From contig CAWFNG010000016.1 of the NCBI GenBank assembly GCA_963817135.1, forward strand, positions 310,001 through 374,000: 64,000 bases of DNA. The letters run 5' to 3'. The translations under genes and the position numbers were made by a program. This document shows positions 1 through 6,866 of this stretch, piece after piece (the stretch's first letter is position 1; each line of letters begins with the position of its first letter). Source of the stretch: VAZQ01 sp963817135. GTDB taxonomy: Bacteria > Pseudomonadota > Alphaproteobacteria > Rhizobiales > Xanthobacteraceae. The notes below the pieces were generated by a model, which worked only from the letters and a program-made list of their open reading frames with translations, did no database searches and had not been told where the DNA came from.

Positions 1-1
1 G

Positions 2-70
2 ACTCCTGCGACAACCTATGCAGTGGCGACCTGGTCTGGCTCTGACGACGTGAAATGCGAAGCTAAATAA
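2..70 (+). CDS. Possible C-terminal end of an ORF cut by the left edge
   Basis: An open frame enters from the left edge and ends at TAA. It encodes about 22 residues finishing in DDVKCEAK. Only the tail is visible, no family can be recognised, and it may be a chance open frame. It runs on the strand opposite to the ligase gene. Confidence 0.2.
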   Translation, partial: TPATTYAVATWSGSDDVKCEAK

Positions 71-303
71 ACCTAAATCTTCTTAAGGGACGGTCTCAGT
101 TGTCCCCGCGGCCGGCTTCCCATTAACAACCAACATTGTCGCCTGTTGAGGATGCGGGCACCGGAGCGAGCCGGATCGGCGTGTCATCGGGTAACCTCTC
201 TTGGACTAGTTGGATCTCTTGCTTCTGTTGTGCTTGCCGCGCGGCGGCGGGTTGGGGCGCTTGGCGGGATGTGCAATTATCCCGAGTTGTCAAGATGCCG
301 CTG

Positions 304-984
304 TTATACAGGAATGAAAAATTCGTATTCGTCGCCATCGACGATTCGAACCCGCCATTCCCTCTGATCCTCTTCCGCTTCTCGCTTCACTGCCGGCGCA
401 TTCGGGTTCTTGCTCTTGATCCAGTGTAGTGATCGTCCTGAGATGTAGCGTGAGTCCTTTCGCTTCGACACGATGCCCTCGAGACCCAGCTTGCATGCGT
501 GCTTAAACAGGATCGCACCATCCCCTTCGATATGCTCATTGAAGGACACGCCGGTTGACGCGCGACCAAGTAACACCCGAAGGGCATCCTTCCGCTTTTC
601 GAGACGATCATGACGCATGTCTTGGCCGTTTACCTCGATTAGATCGAATGCCCACATGAACACACTGTCATTAGTGTCCGATCGCCGGATCAGCTCGAAA
701 CAGGCAATCCCGTCATCTCCGCAAGCCACTGCCTCCCCATCGATAATGCAAGAGCGCGCGCCCAACGCGGCCATAGTCTCGACAATCAGCGGGAAGCGCT
801 TCGTCAGATCGGTACCTGACCGACCGTAGAGCTTCACCTGAGCGCCAATTTTGCGGGCAATAACCCGGAAGCCGTCATGCTTGATCTCATGGACGTGAAA
901 CTCCCCAGAGGGCGGGCGCGGCGATGATGTGGGAAGGCAGGGCTCTATGAAACCGGCCGGCAGGTCACGCAAATGCAACGGCAT
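304..984 (-). CDS. Stand-alone ATP-dependent DNA ligase adenylation domain (LigD-like)
   Basis: The 226-residue product matches the nucleotidyltransferase core of ATP-dependent DNA ligases. Motif I is EIKHDGFR with the AMP-accepting lysine at about residue 35. The motif III-like segment is IIDGEAVA, motif IV is LEGIVSKR and motif V is WIKSKNP. The start region (LPAGFIEPCLPT) resembles the beginning of the ligase part of LigD. No OB-fold, polymerase or phosphoesterase domain follows, so the protein is much shorter than full LigD. Short adenylation-domain ligases of this size occur in rhizobial genomes, often in accessory DNA. The neighbours are phage-like and decayed genes. The start ATG has no clear ribosome binding site. 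Whether it ligates DNA without an OB domain cannot be told from sequence. Confidence 0.75.
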   Translation of the reverse strand: MPLHLRDLPAGFIEPCLPTSSPRPPSGEFHVHEIKHDGFRVIARKIGAQVKLYGRSGTDLTKRFPLIVETMAALGARSCIIDGEAVACGDDGIACFELIRRSDTNDSVFMWAFDLIEVNGQDMRHDRLEKRKDALRVLLGRASTGVSFNEHIEGDGAILFKHACKLGLEGIVSKRKDSRYISGRSLHWIKSKNPNAPAVKREAEEDQREWRVRIVDGDEYEFFIPV

Positions 985-993
985 AATGCGCGG

Positions 994-1160
994 CTAAATA
1001 GAAGGGCTGTCGGCACGAGTTGAGTCTGCGCGGCACTTTTGCCAGTTCTCCAGAAGCCGCGCCTTGGCTTCCTGTAGGGTTGGCGCCCGGCCGCTCGTTG
1101 TCACTCCCGGTAGATCGGTGGCGAAAGGCCGGTTGGCCGCGGAGAGAGGCGCGGTGGCAT
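994..1160 (-). pseudogene. Broken copy 1 of a small 'YEVIEDG'-family gene (internal deletion)
   Basis: The first bases resemble the start of the second copy at 2276-2588. The reading then jumps to a conserved C-terminal segment that translates as VTTSGRAPTLQEAKARLLEN followed by WQK. The middle of the protein, containing the YEVIEDGR and FWSITV parts seen in copy 2, is missing, and no single frame joins both ends. About 18 bases upstream of the start are also shared with copy 2, including CTATACTG. I read this as a deleted pseudogene of a small rhizobial family of unknown function. Confidence 0.55.
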
Positions 1161-1164
1161 GCCG

Positions 1165-1668
1165 TCAGTATAGCGCGCCCGCCCTGGTTGGATCGCTCGT
1201 CGATGAACTGATCGGCGTCGGAACGGGATCGAAAAGACTTGCTACCGCAGCCACCCCCTTGATTGCCGAACTGATGAAATCGCCGGTCGCCGCTACCTTG
1301 CCGGCCTGCTGTGTCTCGCTCGCCAGCACATCGGTCTGCGCCGCTATCCCCATCTCGCCCGCGTAGGCCATGCGTCCGGCCGCGGCCATGGTGTCATAGG
1401 ACTGAGCCTGCTCCTCATAGCCGGCCTCGGTGATGAGCCCCTGCTTCGCCAGAACGTCCTTTGCCAATGCCCCCTGCGCGGCACTGTCAGCCAAAAGATC
1501 GAGCGCCGACCCGGATGCCGCCAGCCCCGCCCCGGCCGTTCCCGCCTGCTGTCCGCCGATGGTCTGGTAAATCTGCCGGTCCAACTGCGTCTGCTGGATG
1601 GCCGTGCTTTCCTTGACGTATTCCTCGTTCTGCCGCGCCAATCCGGCCGGGAGTTCATAATTCGGCAC
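1165..1668 (-). CDS. Phage internal virion/core-type protein
   Basis: The 167-residue product is rich in Ala, Gln and Gly. It carries the segment GSALDLLADSAAQGALAKDV followed by a helical Ala/Glu/Tyr-rich stretch. That pattern (a glycine-rich step, SALD, then long amphipathic helices) is typical of small internal virion or injection proteins of podovirus-type prophages, which travel with phage DNA. There is no signal peptide and no catalytic motif. No other virion gene lies next to it, so this is probably an orphan prophage remnant. The assignment rests on the sequence pattern only. The ORF itself is intact. Confidence 0.5.
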   Translation of the reverse strand: MPNYELPAGLARQNEEYVKESTAIQQTQLDRQIYQTIGGQQAGTAGAGLAASGSALDLLADSAAQGALAKDVLAKQGLITEAGYEEQAQSYDTMAAAGRMAYAGEMGIAAQTDVLASETQQAGKVAATGDFISSAIKGVAAVASLFDPVPTPISSSTSDPTRAGALY

Positions 1669-1832
1669 TTCGGCAAGGTCGCCCTGCGCCTTGTTTCGCG
1701 ATCAGCATTCTGCCGAAGCTCTCGCTGTCGCCAAATTCAATCGCAGCGATGAGCAGCGTAAGCGGCTCGTGGTTGGTGCAGGAGAGAGTCTGATTTATTT
1801 GCCCGCCTGGGCACCGCACCGCGCAAAATGGT

Positions 1833-1888
1833 CTAGGAGGCCCCCGGTGCGCTTCTATTTCCCCCTGATCCCAACGAGGGCCTCCTAG
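1833..1888. repeat. 11-bp perfect inverted repeat, 34-bp spacer
   Basis: CTAGGAGGCCC at 1833-1843 is exactly inverted as GGGCCTCCTAG at 1878-1888. Neither strand has a T-run next to it, so it is not a standard terminator. Confidence 0.6.
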
Positions 1889-1954
1889 TAGGTTCCAGCA
1901 GGAACGGAATAACCCTACTTCCTGCGCCGCGTCAGAACCGGGGCAATTAAAAGA

Positions 1955-1990
1955 TTGTTGAACTGTGTCGCCAATGACACAGTTCAATAA
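1955..1990. repeat. Strong hairpin: 12-bp perfect stem extended to 15 bp
   Basis: TTGAACTGTGTC at 1958-1969 is inverted perfectly at 1976-1987 around a 6-base loop. Three more pairs, one of them G-U, extend the stem outwards. No T-run follows. It could be a structured RNA element or a protein-binding palindrome. Confidence 0.6.
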
Positions 1991-2124
1991 CAGCATCATG
2001 GCTTTTCACGATTCTACGCAACTGCGCTTGCCCGGACACAACGAGCACGATTGCCCCGTCACGTTTTGGTCAAATTATCGGCGTGGCCTACACACTCGGC
2101 GTAAGGGACTTAGGGGAGCGTGCC

Positions 2125-2217
2125 ATGACCAAGCTCATCATCGATGTCGTGCTATTTTCATGCATGTTCGCGTTTGTCACCGGTATTGTGATCGCTGCCG
2201 CGCATTTGCTCATTTGA
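2125..2217 (+). CDS. Possible 30-residue single-span membrane peptide
   Basis: An ATG preceded by AGGGGAG opens a 30-codon frame. It starts MTKLIIDVVLFSC and continues as an almost uninterrupted hydrophobic helix ending AAAHLLI. Spacing to the ribosome binding site is reasonable. Such tiny membrane ORFs are easily missed and occur in rhizobial genomes, but there is no family match and chance cannot be excluded. Confidence 0.35.
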   Translation: MTKLIIDVVLFSCMFAFVTGIVIAAAHLLI

Positions 2218-2275
2218 CGCTTCCCGTAAAAGAAAACGCGGAGCAGCCGAGCAGCCGCCCCGCGCAATTCAGATG

Positions 2276-2588
2276 CTATGCGCCCGCTGTTATCGTTTCG
2301 AGCGCGGCGAGCTTCACACCGATGCCAAACAATCCTTCCGCCTCGGAAACCGTGCTTTGGCTTCGTCTAGCTAGGGCCGGCACCCGGCCGTGTGTCGTCA
2401 CGCCCGGCCTGTAGCCAATAAATACAGTGATAGACCAGAAACAGCGAAGCTCGGGGGAGCGCGTGCCAGTCCTCATACATGCGGCCGATCGAGCGGCCGT
2501 CTTCGATCACTTCGTAATCGAGCTGCTCGCGGTAGAACGGGGGGCGATAGTCCGGTCGGACGGAGAGAGAGGCGTGGCGGCATGCCAT
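2276..2588 (-). pseudogene. Broken copy 2 of the small 'YEVIEDG'-family gene (two frameshifts)
   Basis: Reading from 2588, one frame gives RPDYRPPFYRE, then LDYEVIEDGRSIGRMYEDWH. A second frame continues as LRCFWSITVFIGYRPGVTTH and GRVPAL. A third frame supplies LDEAKARF. Placed in order, these match the expected layout of a roughly 100-residue rhizobial protein family of unknown function. At least two single-base shifts therefore break the gene. It shares its start region with the deleted copy at 994-1160, so the locus was once duplicated. Confidence 0.6.
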
Positions 2589-2681
2589 CAGTATAGCGCG
2601 CCCGCCTTCGTCATGGTTGCACCCGGCGGGAGCGGACATACAAGGGCTCAACAGCGATTCAGGTTTTGACCCGGCGAACTC

Positions 2682-2780
2682 TTACTCAATCACCTCGTCG
2701 GCGCGCGCGTGTAACGTGGGCGGCACGTTGAGGCCCAGCCCCTTCGCGGTCTTAAGGTTGATCACCAGTTCGTGCCGATC
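2682..2780 (-). pseudogene. C-terminal remnant of an ABC transporter substrate-binding protein
   Basis: The minus strand encodes HELVINLKTAKGLGLNVPPT and then HARADEVIE before a TAA. This is the characteristic C-terminus of the ABC_sub_bind family (PF04392 type), very abundant in Bradyrhizobium-like genomes. The upstream frame is lost within a few dozen bases and nothing of the main domain is present. It lies just ahead of the oppositely oriented binding-protein gene at 2866 but is from a different family. Confidence 0.65.
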
Positions 2781-2865
2781 TCGCGACGCACCCCGGCGCC
2801 TGTCGTCAGTCGTGGTAATCCGCTATACTGCCTCAAATAATAAATTGCCTCACGGGAGGACCATC

Positions 2866-3612
2866 ATGAAATCCGGCATCATCACCGCTGCAACGAGTGC
2901 GCTGCTATTTTCTGGCGTCGCCAACGCTGCTGAAATCAAGGTTCTCTCCACGCAGGCCACCGAGCAGACGTATCGCGAACTAGTGCCGCAATTCGAACAG
3001 GCGTCCGGGCACAAGGTCACGACGATTTTCACGGGAACGCTCGACGCGAACAAGAGGTTGGCGGCCGGCGAGACCTACGACCTCCTTATCATGTCCAGCG
3101 CGTCGATCGACGAGCATATTAAGGGCGGCAAGGTCATGCCCGGCAGCCGCGTTGATCTCGCCAAATCGGGTGTGGCCGTCGCCGTGCGCGCCGGCGCGCC
3201 GAAGCCCGACATCAGCACGACCGAAGCACTGAAGAAGACGCTCCTGGCTGCCAAGTCAGTCGGCTATTCCACCGGACCGAGCGGCAACTATGTCATCGGC
3301 ATGTTCCAGCGCATGGGCATCGCCGACGAGATCAAGCCGAAGCTCAAGCAGACCCCAACCGGTGTGTTCGTCGCAAGCCTCATCGCCAGTGGCGAAGCCG
3401 AGGTCGGCTTTCAGCAGGTGAGCGAACTGATAGCCGCCCCCGGCGTCGACTATGTCGGTCCGTTGCCGGCGGACATCCAGCAAATGACCGTTTTCTCCAG
3501 CGGCATCCTGGTTGGGGCGAAGGAGGTTGACGCGGCAAAGGCATTGGTCAAGTTCATCACTGCGCCGGCAGCCGCGGCGGCCTTCAAGAAGAGGGGCATG
3601 GAGCCCGGCTGA
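2866..3612 (+). CDS. Periplasmic ModA-like substrate-binding protein
   Basis: The protein has 248 residues. A signal peptide (MKSGIITAATSALLFSGVAN, cut near ANA-A) is followed by a type II periplasmic binding fold. The mature start AEIKVLSTQA, the segment TYDLLIMSSASIDE and the STGPSGNYV loop resemble ModA-like and related oxyanion-binding proteins. The start at 2866 is chosen because GGGAGGA lies six bases upstream and the signal peptide begins there; longer in-frame starts lack both. No permease or ATPase gene is adjacent, so it is an orphan binding protein. The ligand is unknown; molybdate or another small anion is a family-based guess. Confidence 0.8.
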   Translation: MKSGIITAATSALLFSGVANAAEIKVLSTQATEQTYRELVPQFEQASGHKVTTIFTGTLDANKRLAAGETYDLLIMSSASIDEHIKGGKVMPGSRVDLAKSGVAVAVRAGAPKPDISTTEALKKTLLAAKSVGYSTGPSGNYVIGMFQRMGIADEIKPKLKQTPTGVFVASLIASGEAEVGFQQVSELIAAPGVDYVGPLPADIQQMTVFSSGILVGAKEVDAAKALVKFITAPAAAAAFKKRGMEPG

Positions 3613-3883
3613 ACCGAGCCAGATTGATCTGTTCGTGACCCTGGCTGTGTAAAAACTCATGTTTCCGTACGGATGCCGCCCGCAGCCGCAACGCACCGAA
3701 CGTCTTGTGGTGGAATTCCACCTGGACTAGCCTAATCGCCTCCCGTGGGGCTCCCGTCTAACTTGCCCCCCTTGTTACGGGAGACCCTAGGGAGTTGTCG
3801 GGGAATTTGCCCCGGGCAGGCGCCAGGACCCTGCCCGGGGCTCACTTGGCCCGAACGTCGGCACCGCTTGAAATCGTCTTTTT

Positions 3884-3897
3884 GTGATGGCCATCAC
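3884..3897. promoter_or_regulatory. CRP/FNR-like palindrome GTGATGGCCATCAC, copy 1
   Basis: This perfect 14-bp palindrome reads TGTGATGGCCATCACT with its flanks, close to the CRP half-site layout TGTGA-N6-TCACA. The same 14 bp recur at 4623-4636. I see no gene directly downstream of this copy. Confidence 0.45.
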
Positions 3898-4209
3898 TTC
3901 CCGAGCCCGGCGGCGGCTTTAGCCTAACAATTGCTCGGGCCCCCGTTCCACAGCCCGACAGACCACGGCGCTCCGGTCTAACGCTGATCGACGGCCGGAG
4001 CGCCGACTTAAATGGAAAGGCCCCAGCCATTTCTGGCCAGGGCCCCCGACCGGACCGCCCTACGAAGCCGAGGACTGCGGTCCGGTCGGCCAATATTGAC
4101 CCCTCAGAAAGCTCAGTCGCTGGGGCAATTTGTCCAACAAGGCTGCTATGCACGCGCGAGTCGCCAGCGCGCTTTTTTCCCCTAGTTTTGCGGCATTCGT
4201 GGGGTGTGT

Positions 4210-4292
4210 TGGCACTCTTCGAAGAGTGCCAAAAGTGCCGAAGAGTGCCAAATTTTGAAGATGGCACTCTTCGGGCGGGGCTGGCACTCTTC
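4210..4292. repeat. Iterated palindrome built from TGGCACTCTTC units
   Basis: Five copies of the half-site occur in 83 bases. Two form a perfect 22-bp palindrome at 4210-4231 (TGGCACTCTTC joined to its inverse). One inverted copy is at 4239-4250. Two direct copies are at 4262-4273 and 4282-4292. The core GCACTC..GAGTGC resembles the HrcA operator CIRCE, but the spacer is 6 bp instead of 9. Confidence 0.7.
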
Positions 4293-4622
4293 AGTGTGCC
4301 GGCAAGCGCTGAGGTTTACACAACGAACCACAGCGCGATGGCTACTAGGATGATGAGTCCTATAGTCATCCATACTGCTTGCTGTGTCCCGCTGCTGACA
4401 TGTGTCGCCATCGGACACCTCCATGAGCATGGTTTGCCTCGGAAGCCGGCACCATGCGCGAAGGCCAATGGAAACCGGCTTCCGCGAAGCTGATATTAAG
4501 CCGATAGCAATTTTTCCAAATTGACTCAGATCAATCGGTAGCCTCGCTCCACTGCTGTCCAAACCGCATGCTTGATTGGCTGGGATGGCTCTAACCTGAC
4601 AGTCTCGTAAAAGCAGCTTTTC

Positions 4623-4636
4623 GTGATGGCCATCAC
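4623..4636. promoter_or_regulatory. CRP/FNR-like palindrome, copy 2, upstream of a small secreted-protein gene
   Basis: The 14-bp palindrome is identical to that at 3884. A possible -10 element, CATAAT, lies at 4658-4663. If transcription starts near 4670, the palindrome is centred at about -41, the position used by class II CRP/FNR activators. The gene at 4686 follows. Confidence 0.5.
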
Positions 4637-4685
4637 ATCTTTTGGCAACGGCTGAGCCATAATCGGGGCAATCCAGGAGGTTACC

Positions 4686-4874
4686 ATGAAGAAGGTCATC
4701 CTCGCCGTTTCGCTGATCCTTGCAGTCGCTGCCGGAACAGCCGCCGCGCGGACCATCCGCCCGCACCAGCCTGCGGTAACGACAGAACCGTGCATCGGCC
4801 TTGGCTGCTGGCCAGCCAGCTCACCCATGAAGCATGCGCCGGCGCACCGGGAAACTCTCCCGCCGGTGTGGTAA
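4686..4874 (+). CDS. Small secreted protein of unknown function (62 aa)
   Basis: The product begins with a clean signal peptide, MKKVILAVSLILAVAAGTAA, cut near AAA-R. A short mature part of about 40 residues follows with two cysteines in EPCIGLGCWP, which could form a disulfide. AGGAGG lies six bases before the ATG, an excellent ribosome binding site. A CRP/FNR-like palindrome sits 49 bp upstream at a class II activator distance. I do not recognise the family. The strong translation signal and signal peptide make it a credible gene despite its size. Confidence 0.7.
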   Translation: MKKVILAVSLILAVAAGTAAARTIRPHQPAVTTEPCIGLGCWPASSPMKHAPAHRETLPPVW

Positions 4875-4952
4875 CGCAGGTTCGACCCCCTGGCGCCGCG
4901 GCGCAGCCTGCAGTTGCGCTTCGGCGCGGTTGTCGGAGAACCGCAACCGTGT

Positions 4953-5393
4953 CTACCGTTTCACACGATCCATGGTGTAACACGCAGCCACCACCGACCG
5001 CGTCGGACCTGCGCCGTTATGCACGTAGCACTTCTCCATGCGGTCGGGCGAAAGGAGCGTAATCCGAAAATAACCGTCCATATCGGCACCGACGATCGAC
5101 TTGTTATCGCTTGAAATTGCCCAGACGAACGGCTCTTTGGTGTCCGCAACGGTGGATGAAGAGCGACCCCAAACGACACGGCCGTCTTGACCTTCCACAT
5201 TGTGGGTCGCTTCGATGTCGCGCACGCGGGGCGCGCCGGCGGTTTGCGTATCGGGATGGTAGGGGTTGTTGCCGAGAACGATTGCTTTGCCCCTCCCCGA
5301 CCAAACGCCCTTGAGATCAGGAATTGCGTCCTGCGCAAGCGCAGCCGTCGCCGCAGCGCCGATGAGCGCCAATACAAGTATCAAACATTTCAT
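4953..5393 (-). CDS. Secreted protein, possibly lipocalin-like, function unknown
   Basis: The 146-residue product starts MKCLILVLALIGAAATAALA, a standard signal peptide. The mature part begins QDAIPDLKGVWSGRGKAIVL, and SDNKSIVGADMDGYF with RITLLSPDRMEKCY follows near the C-terminus. The opening 'DLKGxWSG' and alternating strands suggest a small beta-barrel, as in lipocalin-like proteins, but this is inference. Similar proteins occur as uncharacterised ORFs in rhizobia. The start at 5393 is preferred over the upstream in-frame ATGs because GAGAGA precedes it and the signal peptide begins there. Confidence 0.7.
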   Translation of the reverse strand: MKCLILVLALIGAAATAALAQDAIPDLKGVWSGRGKAIVLGNNPYHPDTQTAGAPRVRDIEATHNVEGQDGRVVWGRSSSTVADTKEPFVWAISSDNKSIVGADMDGYFRITLLSPDRMEKCYVHNGAGPTRSVVAACYTMDRVKR

Positions 5394-5564
5394 CGGTTTC
5401 TCTCCCATGTTTACGCGGGTTGTCATTCAACTTGTGCCCAGGCTCGCGGATCAGAACGCCAGCGATTGTTCGCAAGATTTTTGCAGCCGTTTGACCCCTT
5501 TTGCTATTTGCTGCAAGGAGATTTTGTGCGGCGTTAGCATGATCCTAGCGTCAGGAGGCCTACC

Positions 5565-6716
5565 ATGTCGGAATTCACGCGTCGAAACATGCTGGGTGCC
5601 GCAACCGGCGGCATGATTGCCTCCGCGGCAAGCATGCAAGCGTCCGCCGACGGCCAGCCTCCGTTCGGACCGACACCGGCGCCGCTCGCCGGGGCAACCC
5701 TGCCGGCGTTCCGATTCGCGCTGGGAGCGGTGACTCCCAAGTCCTGGGAGGGCGGCTGGGCAAAGGAGGCGACCGTTGCCGAATTCCCGGTCTCGGAAAA
5801 GCTCGCCGGCGTGTTGATGTCGCTTGCCCCCGGCGCGCTGCGCGAACTGCATTGGCACGCAAACGCGGCGGAATGGGCCTATGTGATCAAAGGCCACTGC
5901 CGCGTTACCACCATCAATCCGCAAAGCCGGTCCCAGATCGCTGATTTCGCCCCCGGGGACGTCTGGTACTTCCCCCGTGGCTTCGGCCATTCCATAGAGG
6001 GCATCGGCACGGAGGATTGCCTGTTCGTGCTGGTATTCGACAACGGCTATTTCTCCGAATTCGGCACGTTCAGCATCAGCGATTGGATCGGGCACACTCC
6101 GCCTGAAGTATTGGCGAAAAATTTCGGGGTGCCGGCGCAAACCTTCGCGAATTTTCCGAAAAGCGAAGTCTACATTGCGAAGGGAGCGGTTCCGCCGGCA
6201 CTTCCCGCCGACCCCGCGCCGGGAACCCTCAACAGCGGCGCACTCACCCATCGCTATCGGCTGCTGGCACAGCGCGCAGAAAGCTATCCCGGCGGCACGA
6301 TTCGTCTTGTCTCCGAACGCGAGTTCCCGATTTCAACGACCATGACCGGCGCGCTGATGCGCATCAAGCCGGGCGGCTTGCGCGAGCTGCATTGGCATCC
6401 CAATGCCGACGAGTGGCAGTACTACATTTCAGGGCGTGCCCGCATGAGCGTATTCGGGTCGCACGGACGTGTGCGCACGGAGGAGTTCAGCGCCGGCGAC
6501 GTGGGCTACGCGCCGCAGGGCTATGGCCACTATATCGAGAATGCCGGCAGCGAGGACCTTGAACTGCTGATCGTGTTGAACAACGGGCGCTACGAATTGA
6601 TTTCGCTCACCGCCTGGATGGCGGCAAACCCGCATCTGCTCCTGGCAACCAATTTCCGCGTGCCGGAAAGCACGTTTGCAAATTTTCCCACGCGCGAACG
6701 CTTCATGCCCGGCTGA
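5565..6716 (+). CDS. oxdC: TAT-exported bicupin oxalate decarboxylase
   Basis: The 383-residue protein has a twin-arginine leader (TRRNMLGAATGG) and two cupin domains. Manganese ligands are visible in both: HWHANAAEW (His96, His98, Glu103) with His142 in GFGHSIE, and HWHPNADEW (His276, His278, Glu283) with His322 in GYGHYIE. This matches OxdC, which converts oxalate to formate and CO2. The active-site lid, SENS in Bacillus OxdC, reads SEFG here (residues 164-167), keeping the glutamate linked to decarboxylase rather than oxidase activity. Export suggests it acts in the periplasm. AGGAGG precedes the ATG. A 39-residue membrane ORF starts 10 bases after the stop and may be co-transcribed. Confidence 0.87.
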   Translation: MSEFTRRNMLGAATGGMIASAASMQASADGQPPFGPTPAPLAGATLPAFRFALGAVTPKSWEGGWAKEATVAEFPVSEKLAGVLMSLAPGALRELHWHANAAEWAYVIKGHCRVTTINPQSRSQIADFAPGDVWYFPRGFGHSIEGIGTEDCLFVLVFDNGYFSEFGTFSISDWIGHTPPEVLAKNFGVPAQTFANFPKSEVYIAKGAVPPALPADPAPGTLNSGALTHRYRLLAQRAESYPGGTIRLVSEREFPISTTMTGALMRIKPGGLRELHWHPNADEWQYYISGRARMSVFGSHGRVRTEEFSAGDVGYAPQGYGHYIENAGSEDLELLIVLNNGRYELISLTAWMAANPHLLLATNFRVPESTFANFPTRERFMPG

Positions 6717-6726
6717 ATGCTGTCGC

Positions 6727-6846
6727 ATGTCCAGAAGCGAACTGATTATTCAGCTGATCAAAGTAGTGCTGGGTCTGGCGATCGGCGCTTATTTTGTTTG
6801 GTGGAGCCTGGAAGTCCTGCACCGATTGCCCGCGCATACGCCGTAA
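6727..6846 (+). CDS. 39-residue single-span membrane protein downstream of oxdC
   Basis: The frame begins ATG at 6727 and encodes MSRSELIIQLIKVVLGLAIG, then AYFVWWSLEVLHRLPAHTP. One hydrophobic helix spans about residues 7-28, with a basic/polar tail. The start lies 10 bases after the oxalate decarboxylase stop, so translational coupling is plausible. There is no recognised family. Its close spacing and helix make it a reasonable small gene, but nothing indicates its role. Confidence 0.5.
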   Translation: MSRSELIIQLIKVVLGLAIGAYFVWWSLEVLHRLPAHTP

Positions 6847-6866
6847 CTGCGGCAACGTGCAGTGGC

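Larger units (their letters stand above)
1669..2124. other. Non-coding stretch with two perfect inverted repeats
   Basis: I see no convincing gene here. The stretch holds two hairpin-forming inverted repeats, listed separately at 1833-1888 and 1955-1990, in the remains of a phage-like segment. Confidence 0.5.
3613..4685. other. 1.07-kb region without a convincing gene
   Basis: Open frames here look like chance. The region carries two copies of a 14-bp palindrome (3884-3897 and 4623-4636) and a cluster of inverted and direct copies of TGGCACTCTTC (4210-4292). Confidence 0.5.

Noticed and set aside
123..338. 71-residue minus-strand open frame rich in Gln/Ala/Pro
   Set aside because: It overlaps the ligase 3' end, has no ribosome binding site and resembles no family I know.
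1655..1999. 114-residue minus-strand open frame over the hairpin region
   Set aside because: It is created by the inverted repeats, with no ribosome binding site or recognisable protein pattern.
2617..2865. In-frame upstream extension of the binding-protein gene
   Set aside because: It lies over the ABC-binding-protein remnant; the signal peptide and ribosome binding site are at 2866.
3842..4287. Overlapping minus-strand open frames of 75-141 codons
   Set aside because: They run through palindromic repeats and have no start signals or family similarity.
4210..4292. CIRCE operator for HrcA
   Set aside because: The half-sites match the CIRCE core, but the spacer is 6 bp instead of 9 and no groES or dnaK gene follows.
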